This document shows positions 51,319-61,201 of a stretch of 64,000 nucleotides of DNA, piece by piece. Position 1 is the stretch's first letter, and every line of letters starts with the position of its first letter. Under the pieces are notes generated by a model, which was not told the origin of the DNA, ran no database searches, and was given only the letters and a program-made list of their open reading frames with translations. The translations under genes were made by a program, and so were the position numbers. Origin of the DNA: UBA3102 sp964413055 (GTDB lineage: Bacteria > Bacillota > Desulfotomaculia > Desulfotomaculales > Pelotomaculaceae); assembly GCA_964413055.1 (NCBI GenBank), contig CAYPRB010000010.1:6090-70089 (forward strand), in the 5' to 3' direction.

Positions 51319-53633
51319 AAAGCAAAATTGAATTGTATTGCAGCGTTTTAATATTTGTTGTTGTGGCACTGGTGGCTGCGGCAACGGTCTTACCCGCACC
51401 GGCCGCAGCCGCGGTCGGTATCAAAGTATACCCGGGCCTGGGCGGAGTTTATAAAGCCGAGCAACCGTTAAAGCTGACTGTTACCGTCGAAAACACGGGA
51501 CCGTCAATTGAGGGCAGGCTCCTGGTAAGGCTGGATGAAGACCGGTACAGAAACAACCTGGCCCGGTTCACTACGCAGGTCAATGTTCCGGCGGGAGCCA
51601 GCAAAAAATATAATCTGATTATACCCGGAGAATTCGCCAGGGCCCAGCCGGTAGTGCAACTTTATGCCGGCGATGTCCTGCTGGCGCAGTCCAGAGTAGA
51701 AGGCACCATGGTCAGCGGGAACCGGGTAGCCGTTGCTTTAAGCGAAAGCATTACCGGGGATGGTAGCGGCCTGCAAAACTGGCTTTCCAAGGAAGAAGGC
51801 TCCCAAATCAACTTGAAGTACCTGTCGCCGGGTGAACTGCCCGCGGATCCCCTGCTGCTGGATCATGCCGACATAATAATGACCGATGCCGCCGGCGGTT
51901 CGCAGTTAAACGCAAGTCAGGTACAGATGGTTAAAGATTGGGTGCGCCTGGGAGGCACCCTGGTACTGTTTGCCGGGGCTGAAAACGGTATCGCCGGCTG
52001 TTTTTCAGATATCAGTCCGGTGCAGCTTACCGGCCACACGGCAATTGCCGGGAATCTTGGTGGGCTGCGTTCCGGCGCGCCGCTGGAGACAGCCGCCGGA
52101 AGGCTCGTGGCCGGGCGGGTATTGGCGGGGGAGGACGGTGTCCCGGTACTGGCCGGCCGGAAATTGGGCCGGGGCCAGGTCTTATACTGCGGGGTTGCCC
52201 CGGATGCTCTCGGCACTGAATCACAGGAATTATGGTCAACCTTATTTGGTGTCAATCAAAAATCAGGCGCGGAACTTTTACAAACGGACAAACTTTCTGT
52301 TTGGAGACCGAACAACAGTCTGATCAACGCCAGTTCGTATTTGCCCGGGCTTACGGTGCCGGTATTATTGTTGGTTGCGCTGTGGCTGGCTTATGTTATA
52401 GCCTTAGGGCCGCTGCTTTATTTCATACTGCGCCGGACGGACCGGAGGGACTGGGCCTGGGTGCTGGTGCCTGCGGCGGCACTGGTTACCGCCGGTTGTT
52501 TTTACTTGCTTGCACCGGTTAACCGGCTTCAAAACCACCTGTCACAAACCCTGGCCACGGTGGAAATATTTACTCCGGAACTGGCCGAAGTGAGGACGGG
52601 AACGAGTATTGTATTCCCCCGGGGAGGCAATCTTACCGTTCAGGTGCCCAACAATATTTACGCCGTTCCTACGGATTATTACGGCAATAATACCATGCCC
52701 GTAACGGTTTGCCGGGATCAAGACCATACCGGTATTGAATTTAAGGATATTGAGTTCGGTTCTCTGCGTAAAATCTACACTTACGGGCTACAGCGGGAAT
52801 TCGGCATTATTGAAGGAGAGTTGTATATCAAAGAAAAACGCGTGGTAGGCGATTTAATCAATAAAACCGGACTTGACTTGCGTGATTGCAGGCTGGTCCT
52901 GGGAGGCCGGGTGGTTAAGCTGGGTGCGTTATCTGCGGGAGAAGCCGTTCACATAGATGAGACGCAGGAAATATGGCAAGGATTTCCAAGCCAGGCGATG
53001 CTTTTCACGGAGCTTGGGATTGGGGGCAGGTCAAGCCGGCCCGGGGAGCCGTTTTTTCTCGAGCGCCAGATGATGATGTCCGGGTTGGTGCAGGGGAACA
53101 ACGGTTATCTGTCCGGAGTTCAATTTTTAGGCTGGCACGACGGAGTACCGGATATTTTCGAAATAAAAGGGAATTCCGGTCAAAAAGATGACCGTGGGAT
53201 GATTTTAGTCAAGCAGAATATCAATATGGAATTGGCAGAAGGTAAATTCCGTCTTCCGGCAGGTATAATTAAGCCGCACTCCGTTATCAATAGTCAGCAA
53301 CCAATTCAATACCGGGAAGAAAAAGTTGTGCGTGGCCGGACCGCAAACTTGTCTTACTGTATCAGTGACGCCGAATTAGGGCCTGATTTCACGGTCGAAG
53401 CCCTGGAACTGCAAAAAGTCCGCGGACAATTCTCTTGCACGGTTGAAATTTATAATTTTCAACAAGATGAATGGGAAACTGTTAACGGTACCGAAAAAAG
53501 AATTGCCGGAGATGATCTGGCCCTTTATATGCATGACGACAAAATAATGGTCAGGTTAACCCAAACGGGAGAGATATTTGATTTTCAGCAGGTTTGGCCC
53601 GGTCTGGCAGTGGAAGGGGTGGTAGCCTCATGA
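51315..53633 (+). CDS. Large membrane-anchored protein with GATase-like extracytoplasmic domain
   Basis: 772 aa; ATG overlaps the previous stop (ATGA). An N-terminal signal or anchor (residues 9-33) precedes a CARDB-like beta domain (LTVTVENTGPSIEGRLLV), then a Rossmann-like domain (HADIIMTDAAGGSQLNASQVQMVKDWVRLGGTLVLFAGAEN) resembling the DUF4350/GldG group. Two or three helices around residues 345-405 cross the membrane, and a beta-rich C-terminal part of about 350 residues follows. It sits directly before an ABC exporter with 4-bp overlap, so it probably forms part of that complex. Confidence 0.65.
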   Translation: MKSKIELYCSVLIFVVVALVAAATVLPAPAAAAVGIKVYPGLGGVYKAEQPLKLTVTVENTGPSIEGRLLVRLDEDRYRNNLARFTTQVNVPAGASKKYNLIIPGEFARAQPVVQLYAGDVLLAQSRVEGTMVSGNRVAVALSESITGDGSGLQNWLSKEEGSQINLKYLSPGELPADPLLLDHADIIMTDAAGGSQLNASQVQMVKDWVRLGGTLVLFAGAENGIAGCFSDISPVQLTGHTAIAGNLGGLRSGAPLETAAGRLVAGRVLAGEDGVPVLAGRKLGRGQVLYCGVAPDALGTESQELWSTLFGVNQKSGAELLQTDKLSVWRPNNSLINASSYLPGLTVPVLLLVALWLAYVIALGPLLYFILRRTDRRDWAWVLVPAAALVTAGCFYLLAPVNRLQNHLSQTLATVEIFTPELAEVRTGTSIVFPRGGNLTVQVPNNIYAVPTDYYGNNTMPVTVCRDQDHTGIEFKDIEFGSLRKIYTYGLQREFGIIEGELYIKEKRVVGDLINKTGLDLRDCRLVLGGRVVKLGALSAGEAVHIDETQEIWQGFPSQAMLFTELGIGGRSSRPGEPFFLERQMMMSGLVQGNNGYLSGVQFLGWHDGVPDIFEIKGNSGQKDDRGMILVKQNINMELAEGKFRLPAGIIKPHSVINSQQPIQYREEKVVRGRTANLSYCISDAELGPDFTVEALELQKVRGQFSCTVEIYNFQQDEWETVNGTEKRIAGDDLALYMHDDKIMVRLTQTGEIFDFQQVWPGLAVEGVVAS

Positions 53634-54571
53634 TTGAGTTTAATCAGGTAAGTAAAAATTTTGGTACTGTCAAGGCGCTGGACCAATTCAGCCTCGAGGT
53701 GCGCGAGGGTATGGTTTACGGTCTGATCGGGCCCAATGGCGCCGGTAAAACTACGGCCATGAGTATCCTGGCTACCCTGCTGCTGCCTGATGCGGGTACG
53801 GCCAGGATTGACGGCCGGGACGTGACCAGCGCTACCATGGACGTACGGGGAATGATCGGTTACATGCCCGACTTTTTCGGGGTTTACGATGGTCTGCGGG
53901 CCGGTGAATACCTGGATTTTTTTGCCGCTGCCTACCATATTCCGGTTGAACAGCGGCCCCACTTGATAAAAACGTTATTGGAGCTGGTTAATTTACCGGA
54001 CAAAGCAGACGCCTACGTCGATTCCCTTTCCAGGGGGATGAAACAGCGTCTGGCACTGGCCCGCTGCCTGGTCCACGATCCCAAGGTCTTGATCCTCGAT
54101 GAGCCGGCTTCCGGCCTTGACCCCAGAGCCAGGGTGGAAATGAAAGAAATCATAAAACAATTAAAACATTTACGCAAGACAATTCTAATCAGTTCGCACA
54201 TCCTCCCGGAGTTGGCGGAAATTTGTGACCAGGTTGCGATCATGGATACCGGTAAGCTGGTTGCCTGCGGGACCATGGCGGAAATGACCGCGGCCACCAG
54301 GGGTACCAGACAGATTAAAGCAGTGGTGCTGGAACGGACAGAAGAACTGGTTACCTTTCTGTCTTCCCGTCCGGGCGTTACCGGTTCTTTTTCCGACGGG
54401 GCAGCGGCAACTTTCTTATTCAACGGGAGCCGGGCGGAACAGGTGGCGCTTTTACAAGAAATAGTTGATGCCGGATGGCCTGTGGCCGAGTTTGTCGAAG
54501 TGAAACGCAACCTGGAAGAGGCTTTCATGGCCGTAACCGGTGAGGAGGTTGATAATGTTGGCGGAAATTAA
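53630..54571 (+). CDS. ABC exporter ATP-binding protein
   Basis: 313 aa from the ATG at 53630, overlapping the previous stop (ATGA). Walker A GPNGAGKTT, signature LSRGMKQRLALARCLV, Walker B VLILDEPASGLDP, then a DrrA/GldA-type C-terminal extension of about 90 residues. It would energise the permease that follows. Substrate unknown. Confidence 0.92.
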   Translation: MIEFNQVSKNFGTVKALDQFSLEVREGMVYGLIGPNGAGKTTAMSILATLLLPDAGTARIDGRDVTSATMDVRGMIGYMPDFFGVYDGLRAGEYLDFFAAAYHIPVEQRPHLIKTLLELVNLPDKADAYVDSLSRGMKQRLALARCLVHDPKVLILDEPASGLDPRARVEMKEIIKQLKHLRKTILISSHILPELAEICDQVAIMDTGKLVACGTMAEMTAATRGTRQIKAVVLERTEELVTFLSSRPGVTGSFSDGAAATFLFNGSRAEQVALLQEIVDAGWPVAEFVEVKRNLEEAFMAVTGEEVDNVGGN

Positions 54572-55424
54572 TCCGGTATTACTTAAAGAGCTACGCCAGC
54601 GCTTTCGCAGCGGAAAGGCCTTCTGGTTACTGGCGCTTTATCTGTTGGTGATCGGAGCATTTATCCTGGGTTTCATGTATTTGAATTGGCGTAATTCTCC
54701 GGGGATGTTCCAGCCGAATCGCAGCCGGGAGTTTTTCATGCTGCTCAGCGCCACGCAGCTGTTTCTGCTTGCCTTTGTGACGCCCGGACTGACTGCCGGC
54801 ATAATCAGCGGGGAACGGGAAAAACAAACGCTGAACGTGCTGCTGACCACCCGCCTGACTCCCTGGCAGATCATCTGGAGCAAGCTGGCTTCAGCAAGCG
54901 CGTTTATGGTATTGCTGGTTTTTGCCACCCTGCCGCTTTACAGCATCATATTTCTTTACGGCGGTATAGCGCCGGAACAGGTGCTGGGGATATTCGGCTT
55001 TTACCTGGTCACCATGTACCTTTTCAGTTGTATCGGGGTGTTCTGCTCGACAGTTTTCAAAAGAACGGGTGCCAGTACCATCACCGCTTACGGACTGACT
55101 TTTGCCCTGTGTGCCGGCACCGGGTTTTTGGCGGCGTTCCTTTATGAAATAGACCATTTGCGCAGGCTGGAGGAGTGGACCACGGCAATATGGTCACCCG
55201 GCTTGATACCGTATACGGTTGAATTTTTACAGAATATTAACCCGGTATTTGTGTTTATGAGAATACTGGGCCAAAGCGGAATATCCAGTGACGTGAGTTT
55301 TAGCATCAGTTACTGGACAATGCCCTACTGGGGAGTTTATACGGTATTTTATTTTGTTGCCGGCACCTTGCTTTTATACTACAGCTCAAGATTGCTGCAT
55401 CCGCAAAGAAAACGGCGAAAATAA
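54555..55424 (+). CDS. ABC-2 type permease
   Basis: 289 aa from the ATG at 54555 (GAGGAGGT 5 nt upstream), overlapping the ATPase gene by 17 bp. Six hydrophobic helices; ELRQRFRSGKAFW at the N-terminus and SGEREKQTLNVLLTTRLTPWQIIWSKLAS are typical of ABC-2 permeases of the GldF/NatB type. It is the last gene of the sigma-anti-sigma-exporter operon. Confidence 0.88.
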   Translation: MLAEINPVLLKELRQRFRSGKAFWLLALYLLVIGAFILGFMYLNWRNSPGMFQPNRSREFFMLLSATQLFLLAFVTPGLTAGIISGEREKQTLNVLLTTRLTPWQIIWSKLASASAFMVLLVFATLPLYSIIFLYGGIAPEQVLGIFGFYLVTMYLFSCIGVFCSTVFKRTGASTITAYGLTFALCAGTGFLAAFLYEIDHLRRLEEWTTAIWSPGLIPYTVEFLQNINPVFVFMRILGQSGISSDVSFSISYWTMPYWGVYTVFYFVAGTLLLYYSSRLLHPQRKRRK

Positions 55425-55496
55425 TTCATTCCGGAATATTAACCTCCGGCCGGGAAATACTTCATTATAATCAAAACTTTTAGGCAGGAGATAAAA

Positions 55497-58193
55497 ATGG
55501 CTGAAATAGATGCTGCAATTAATTTGCCGGATGACAACCAAAAGATGATCGATGACCTGGTCAATAAAGCCCAGGGAGCGCTGCAGTCATTTTTGGATCT
55601 GAAACAAGAAGAAGTGGACAATATAATCAAGGCCATGACCCTGGCCGGTTTGGACCGGCACATGGAACTGGCCAAAATGGCGGTGGAGGAAACCGGTCGC
55701 GGGGTATACGAAGATAAAATCACCAAAAATATCTTTGCCACGGAATATGTTTACCACAGTATCAAGTACCGTAAGACGGTGGGGGTTATTAAGGTGGACG
55801 AAGAGGAAGACTATGAGGAACTGGCAGAACCGGTCGGTGTTATTGCCGGGGTAACACCGTTAACCAATCCCACCTCCACCACCTTGTTCAAGTCCTTAAT
55901 ATCAATTAAAACCAGGAACCCGGTTGTTTTTAGTTTTCACCCGGGGGCACAGCAATGCAGCGCCGCTGCGGCCCAAACCATGCTGGAAGCCGCGGTTGCC
56001 GCCGGGGCACCGGAAGACTGTATCAGTTGGATCGAGCGCCCCTCCGTAGAGACCGCTAAAACGCTGATGCTTCACCCCGGGGTGGCACTGATCTTGGCTA
56101 CCGGGGGAACCGGAATGGTCAAATCGGCATACAGCAGCGGTAAGCCGGCTCTGGGCGTGGGACCGGGTAACGTACCTTGCTACATTGAAAAAACCGCCGA
56201 TTTGGAAAGGGCGGTTACCGACCTTATTCTCAGCAAGACTTTTGACAACGGCATGATCTGCGCCTCTGAGCAGGGACTGATTGTTGACCGGGAGGTAGCT
56301 GAAGGGGTAGCCGTGCTGCTCATTGAAAACGGCTGTTATTTTTTAAAACCGGAAGAGATTGAGTTATTGCAGCAATTTGCCACCTGCGGCGGTACCTGTT
56401 CCATGAATCCGGATATGGTGGGTAAATCTGCTTGCAATATCGCCCAAATGGCAGGATTTGCCGTGCCGGCGGGAACCAAAATGCTTATTGCCGGACTCGA
56501 CGGGGTAGGACCGGAATTTCCACTTTCGCGGGAAAAGCTCAGTCCGGTTTTGGCTTATTATGTCGTTGATAATTCCGGGAAAGGGATTGAACGATGTAAG
56601 CAAATGGTACAGTTCGGTGGAATGGGACACTCGGCGGTAATACATACGCAGGACCGGAAACTGAGCGACGAATTTGCCCGCAGGATTATGGCCGGCAGAA
56701 TCATTGTGAACGCGCCTTCCAGCCACGGAGCCATCGGCGACATTTATAATACCAACGTGCCTTCCCTGACGCTGGGCTGTGGTTCCTACGGGCGCAATGC
56801 CACCACGGCCAACGTCAGCGCCGTTAACCTGGTCAATATCAAGCGGGTGGCCAGGCGGCGGGTCAATATGCAGTGGTTTAAAATACCGGAAAAAATATAT
56901 TTTGAAACGGGCTCGATCCAATACCTGTCAAAAATGCCCGGGATTAAAAAGGTTTTCCTGGTAACGGACAAGACCATGGAGCAGCTGGGTCACCTGGACA
57001 AGATCAAGTATCACCTGAATAAAAGGGAACCCAGGCCGCAGCTCGAAGTTTTCAGCGGGGTAGTACCCGAACCCTCCCTTGATCTGGTATTGCAGGGACG
57101 CGAATTGATGAAACATTTCCGCCCCGATACGATCATTGCCCTGGGCGGGGGTTCCGCCATAGATGCCGCCAAGGGCATGTGGCTCTTTTATGAGCATCCC
57201 GAAGTTGAATTTGAATTTCTGAAATTAAAATTTTTGGATATCCGCAAGCGTACTTATAAATATCCCAAACTGGGGCGCAGGGCCCGCCTGGTGGCCATTC
57301 CCACCACCAGCGGGAGCGGGTCTGAAGTAACCGCGTTTGCCGTAATTAGCGACCAGGGCAGGGATATCAAATATCCCCTGGCAGATTACGAACTGACACC
57401 GGACGTGGCCATTATCGATCCGGATCTGGTGGCAACCCTGCCCGCCGCCCTGGTAGCGGACACCGGTCTGGATGTCCTCTCGCACGGTATCGAGGCCTAC
57501 GTTTCGGTTATGGCCTCGGATTACACCGACGCGCTGGCCTTGAAGGCGATTGAACTGGTATTTGAGTATCTGCCCCGTTCCTGGCGTGACGGGGACCGTG
57601 AGGCACGGGAAAAAATGCACAACGCGGCTACCATTGCAGCCATGGCATTTACCAATGCTTTCCTGGGTATCAACCACAGCCTGGCGCACAAAGTAGGAGG
57701 TGATTTTGATATTCCCCACGGACGGGCAAACGCAATATTACTGCCCCACGTGATCGAATACAATGCCGGCCGGCCGAGTAAATTCGTGTCCTTTCCCAAG
57801 TACGAACATTTCATGGCGCCGGAAAAATACCGCCGGATTGCGGCCCACCTGGGCCTGCCCGCGTCATCTCCGGAAGAAGGGGTTGCCAGCTTGATTAACG
57901 CGGTAAAAGATCTGAACCGTTCACTGGGGGTTCCGGACACTTTTGTCGAAGCGGGAGTCGATTATAAACATTTTCTGGAAACAATACCTTTAATGGCGGA
58001 AAAAGCTTTTGAAGACCAGTGTACTACTACCAACCCGCGCCTGCCCTTGATCAGCGAACTGGCGCATATTTTAGAAAAAGCCTGTGGTGTCCCGCAGCAA
58101 ATGGAAAAAGGGTTTGCGCACACCGAAAACACCTTTACTCTGGCAACCAGGCACCATGATGAGCCGCTGCACGGTCATGAGACGCTTCATTAA
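55497..58193 (+). CDS. adhE: Bifunctional acetaldehyde-CoA/alcohol dehydrogenase
   Basis: 898 aa, ATG with GGCAGGAG upstream. Residues 1-445 are the CoA-acylating aldehyde dehydrogenase with the catalytic Cys in FDNGMICASEQGLIV; residues 455-870 are the iron-dependent alcohol dehydrogenase with GGGSAIDAAKGMWLFYEHP, IDPDLVATLPAALVADTGLDVLSHGIEAY and the metal-binding HSLAHKVGGDFDIPHGRANA. It converts acetyl-CoA to ethanol using two NADH. It is a single gene and points to a fermentative anaerobe or ethanol user. Confidence 0.97.
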   Translation: MAEIDAAINLPDDNQKMIDDLVNKAQGALQSFLDLKQEEVDNIIKAMTLAGLDRHMELAKMAVEETGRGVYEDKITKNIFATEYVYHSIKYRKTVGVIKVDEEEDYEELAEPVGVIAGVTPLTNPTSTTLFKSLISIKTRNPVVFSFHPGAQQCSAAAAQTMLEAAVAAGAPEDCISWIERPSVETAKTLMLHPGVALILATGGTGMVKSAYSSGKPALGVGPGNVPCYIEKTADLERAVTDLILSKTFDNGMICASEQGLIVDREVAEGVAVLLIENGCYFLKPEEIELLQQFATCGGTCSMNPDMVGKSACNIAQMAGFAVPAGTKMLIAGLDGVGPEFPLSREKLSPVLAYYVVDNSGKGIERCKQMVQFGGMGHSAVIHTQDRKLSDEFARRIMAGRIIVNAPSSHGAIGDIYNTNVPSLTLGCGSYGRNATTANVSAVNLVNIKRVARRRVNMQWFKIPEKIYFETGSIQYLSKMPGIKKVFLVTDKTMEQLGHLDKIKYHLNKREPRPQLEVFSGVVPEPSLDLVLQGRELMKHFRPDTIIALGGGSAIDAAKGMWLFYEHPEVEFEFLKLKFLDIRKRTYKYPKLGRRARLVAIPTTSGSGSEVTAFAVISDQGRDIKYPLADYELTPDVAIIDPDLVATLPAALVADTGLDVLSHGIEAYVSVMASDYTDALALKAIELVFEYLPRSWRDGDREAREKMHNAATIAAMAFTNAFLGINHSLAHKVGGDFDIPHGRANAILLPHVIEYNAGRPSKFVSFPKYEHFMAPEKYRRIAAHLGLPASSPEEGVASLINAVKDLNRSLGVPDTFVEAGVDYKHFLETIPLMAEKAFEDQCTTTNPRLPLISELAHILEKACGVPQQMEKGFAHTENTFTLATRHHDEPLHGHETLH

Positions 58194-58194
58194 T

Positions 58195-58962
58195 TTATAA
58201 GGGTAAATATTCTTCAAGCCAGTTGAAAAATACCTGCCATACCTTCTCGTGCTGCCCGGTAAACCTGTGGTCGGCACCGGGAATGTAGTTTATTTTTTTA
58301 GGCGGTGACGCAGCGTTAAAAATTTTCTGGGCGTTGCCGGGCGGAACCACTTCATCATTATTCCCGTGGATTACCAGCAGCGGGCGTGGCGCAATCAGTG
58401 CGGCTTGTGCCGGAACATCGTGCCGTTCCAGATCCGAAAAAAAAGATTTTTTAAGATATGCCGTTCCTTCTTCACCTGATAAAGGAACCAGGTTTCCTTC
58501 GTTTGTTACGGCAGGGTCATCATAAACAGAAAATAATTTTACCAGTTCTGCCGGCGCCGCCCAGGTGCAGACTCCCGCTACTCTCAGATCGGAACCGCCG
58601 TGACATAACGCTGCCGAACCGCCAAAACTCCGGCCGACGGTAACCACGCGCTCAAAGCCCAATTCGAGACAATAATCAACTGAACTTTTAATATCATCAA
58701 TGTGTCCGGTAAGAGATAAATCAGAAAAGTTGCCTTCGCTTTCCCCGCAGCCGCTGAAATCGAAAAGAAGCGTAGCATAACCACGCTTTCCGAGTTCCTC
58801 CGCCATGGCTACGGCCTTGCCGCTGCCTTCTTTTTTGCCGGTAAACCCATGACATACTACAATTACCGTATCCGTTTCCGGTCCGTTATAAAGAAGACCG
58901 GCCAGTTTCAAACCTTTTGCATTTGTATAGGCTATTTTAGTCCAGTTAAAAGACCGGGTCAA
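58195..58962 (-). CDS. Alpha/beta hydrolase
   Basis: 255 aa, ATG at 58962 with GGAGGAGG upstream. The nucleophile is in VGRSFGGSAAL (GxSxG), the acid probably in HGNNDEVVPPGNA and the base in GADHRFTGQHEKV. It resembles acyl-CoA-thioesterase or serine aminopeptidase-like hydrolases (COG1073). The N-terminal CHGFTGKKEGSG also fits. Substrate unknown; convergent with adhE. Confidence 0.85.
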   Translation of the reverse strand: MTRSFNWTKIAYTNAKGLKLAGLLYNGPETDTVIVVCHGFTGKKEGSGKAVAMAEELGKRGYATLLFDFSGCGESEGNFSDLSLTGHIDDIKSSVDYCLELGFERVVTVGRSFGGSAALCHGGSDLRVAGVCTWAAPAELVKLFSVYDDPAVTNEGNLVPLSGEEGTAYLKKSFFSDLERHDVPAQAALIAPRPLLVIHGNNDEVVPPGNAQKIFNAASPPKKINYIPGADHRFTGQHEKVWQVFFNWLEEYLPL

Positions 58963-59071
58963 TATTAAACCTCCTCCTTTTTATCTAAGTAGCTTTATAA
59001 AGATTTTACTATGCCCGTTTTAAGTTTTAAAGACTAATTATTATTTTCGGGTAGCTTTTCATCTTATTTGA

Positions 59072-59101
59072 TTGACATTTAGAAGCCGGGGATTTTATAA
59101 T
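59072..59101 (+). promoter_or_regulatory. Promoter upstream of the ModE-like regulator
   Basis: Perfect TTGACA (59072-59077) and TATAAT (59096-59101) with an 18-bp spacer. The distance to the modE-like ATG (59275) leaves a leader of about 165 nt. Confidence 0.7.
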
Positions 59102-59274
59102 GATAAAAATGGTAAGTAAGGCGAAAAGAACCGTTGGATTGGTTTTGAGGAACCTTAATTGATGCTGAAACCTGATATTTGCAAGAAATTTTAAGCAAAG
59201 ATATTTACTTGATCAAATTGCTGCTATATAATGTATTAAACCTTCCCTACTTCAAAAGTCGGGTGGTGGACAGG

Positions 59275-59610
59275 ATGTTAAAACTACGCTATAAAATATG
59301 GCTGGATAACTCGGGAAAAGCCTTTGGTGAGGGACCGTGCGATATGCTCAAACGCATCGACCGTTTGGGTTCTCTCAATAAAGCCGCTGGGGAGCTTAAT
59401 ATGTCCTACAGCAAAGCATGGAAGCTTATGAACACGATGGAAAAAAGGCTTGGATTCAAGCTTTTAAAACGTGATGTGGGAGGTGATTCCGGAGGAGGTT
59501 CCTACCTTACCGAGGAAGCCCGGGTTATGATCCATAAATACACCATGTTTGTCCAGGATTCCGATAAGGCGCTTAACAAGTTGTTTAAATATTACTTTGA
59601 AGAAGAATAA
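59275..59610 (+). CDS. ModE-type winged-helix regulator without molybdate-binding domains
   Basis: 111 aa from the ATG at 59275 (GGTGG upstream); an earlier start at 59179 would add an AT-rich extension without similarity. It has the LysR-like wHTH of ModE: GPCDMLKRIDRLGSLNKAAGELNMSYSKAWKLMNTMEKRLGFKLLKRDVGG. The C-terminal MOP domains that bind molybdate in E. coli ModE are absent, so it may sense the ligand through another partner or not at all. It precedes modABC with a ModE-box-like palindrome in between. Confidence 0.85.
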   Translation: MLKLRYKIWLDNSGKAFGEGPCDMLKRIDRLGSLNKAAGELNMSYSKAWKLMNTMEKRLGFKLLKRDVGGDSGGGSYLTEEARVMIHKYTMFVQDSDKALNKLFKYYFEEE

Positions 59611-59638
59611 GGCAAAATAGTCGTTTATTTTTTACCTT

Positions 59639-59662
59639 CGTTATTTTATCATTAATATAACG
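59639..59662 (+). promoter_or_regulatory. ModE-box-like palindrome upstream of modA
   Basis: Half-sites CGTTATTT (59639-59646) and ATATAACG (59655-59662) separated by 8 bp, with TT and AA flanks extending the symmetry. The E. coli modA operator has the same 8+8+8 layout and nearly the same half-sites (CGTTATAT and ACATAACG, from memory). It lies between the regulator and modA. Confidence 0.65.
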
Positions 59663-59724
59663 AAAATCTATTAGTTTTTGGAAATAAATAATATAGAACT
59701 CACTACATCTGGGAGGCGAGACTA

Positions 59725-60504
59725 ATGAAAAAAATATTATACATTCTGGCCCTCACGCTACTTTTGGCAGCGGTTGCCGCAGGTTGCGGCAGCAATGAAG
59801 CAAAGCAGGACCAGGAGCCGGTGAACCTCACAGTTTCGGCGGCCGCCAGTCTTACAGACGCCGTAAAAGAATTGAAAAATATTTATGAAAACCAGCAAAA
59901 TGAAGTAACCATTACGCTTAACCTGGCTTCTTCCGGCACCCTGCAAAAGCAAATTGAAGAAGGAGCCCCGGCGGACGTTTTTATGTCTGCCAGCAAGGCA
60001 AAAATGGACGCCCTCTCTGAAAAAGAACTGATTGTAGAAGAAACCCGAAAAAATATTGTGCATAACGATATTGTATTAATCGCGGGTAAGGAGAGCAGTC
60101 TTACCGGTTTTGATAACCTGGCCGGTGACCAGGTGGAAAAGATAAGCATCGGCGTGCCCGAATCGGTACCGGCAGGCAGATATGCCAAGGAAGTTTTAAT
60201 TTCCCTTGACCTGTGGGATAAAATTAATTCCAAACTGGTTCTGGCCAATACTGTCCGCCAGGTGCTGGCATACGTGGAAACCGGCGACGTGGATGCGGGC
60301 CTGGTATACAGTTCGGATACCACGATTTCTGATCAGATCAAAATATTGGCTGCCGCCCCGTCTGATTCTCACAGTCCGATCGTTTATCCGGTAGCCGTTA
60401 TTAAAAGTTCCCAGTACCAGAAAGAGGCCCGCGACTTCTCTGAGTTTTTGCAAAGTGAACAAGCAGCCCAAGTGTTTGAAAAATACGGTTTCCAGTCTAT
60501 TTAA
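59725..60504 (+). CDS. modA: Molybdate ABC transporter substrate-binding lipoprotein
   Basis: 259 aa, ATG with GGGAGG upstream. An N-terminal signal with a lipoprotein-type AAGC (Cys21) anchors it outside. Family motifs: VSAAASLTDAVKELKNIYE, NLASSGTLQKQIEEGAPADVFMSAS, VPESVPAGRYAKEVL and AYVETGDVDAGLVYSSDT. It binds molybdate or tungstate and delivers it to ModBC. Confidence 0.95.
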   Translation: MKKILYILALTLLLAAVAAGCGSNEAKQDQEPVNLTVSAAASLTDAVKELKNIYENQQNEVTITLNLASSGTLQKQIEEGAPADVFMSASKAKMDALSEKELIVEETRKNIVHNDIVLIAGKESSLTGFDNLAGDQVEKISIGVPESVPAGRYAKEVLISLDLWDKINSKLVLANTVRQVLAYVETGDVDAGLVYSSDTTISDQIKILAAAPSDSHSPIVYPVAVIKSSQYQKEARDFSEFLQSEQAAQVFEKYGFQSI

Positions 60505-60513
60505 AAATTACTT

Positions 60514-61176
60514 ATGATTTTTCAATTAAATGACTGGTCCCCGGTAATAATTTCACTTCGGGTTGCTTTCATCACTTTAATTATCGTTACCTGTTTCGGA
60601 TTACCCATATCAAGGTTGCTGGCCCGCGCGGAATTCAACGGCAAAGAATTTCTTGACGCCTTAATTACTTTACCCATGGTACTGCCGCCATCCGTTATCG
60701 GATACGGTTTATTAATGCTCGTCGGGAGAAACGGACCAATAGGCAAGATCTTGGCCGGGACGGGATTATCTGTAGTTTTTACCTGGTGGGCGGCGGTACT
60801 GGCAGCAACCGTGGTAGCGTTTCCGTTGTTGTACCAGAGTGCTAAAGCGGCTTTCAGCAGCGTGGATGTGAATTATGAAAAGACGGCCCGGACATTGGGT
60901 GCCGGTGAAATTAAGATCTTTTTTACCGTCACCCTGCCCCTGGCCTGGCCCGGTATCATCGCCGGCATGGTGCTTGCATTTGCCCGGGCCATGGGCGAAT
61001 TCGGAGCCACTTTGATGGTCGCGGGAAACATACCCGGTCAAACCCAAACCATACCTCTGGCCATTTATTTCGCGGTAGATGCCGGTGACAATGCCACGGC
61101 CGGGACACTGGTGGCAATCATAACCGTATTCAGCTTTTTGGTTATCTACTGGGTAAACCGGCGGTCCAGAAAATAA
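60514..61176 (+). CDS. modB: Molybdate ABC transporter permease
   Basis: 220 aa, ATG at 60514, 9 bp after modA and without an evident ribosome binding site, suggesting coupling. Five membrane helices and the permease-ATPase interface motif EKTARTLGAGEIKIFFTVTLPLAWPGIIAG. ITLPMVLPPSVIGYGLLML is typical of ModB. Confidence 0.95.
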   Translation: MIFQLNDWSPVIISLRVAFITLIIVTCFGLPISRLLARAEFNGKEFLDALITLPMVLPPSVIGYGLLMLVGRNGPIGKILAGTGLSVVFTWWAAVLAATVVAFPLLYQSAKAAFSSVDVNYEKTARTLGAGEIKIFFTVTLPLAWPGIIAGMVLAFARAMGEFGATLMVAGNIPGQTQTIPLAIYFAVDAGDNATAGTLVAIITVFSFLVIYWVNRRSRK

Positions 61177-61201
61177 ATTTTCTCATGAATGGTGATAAAA
61201 T

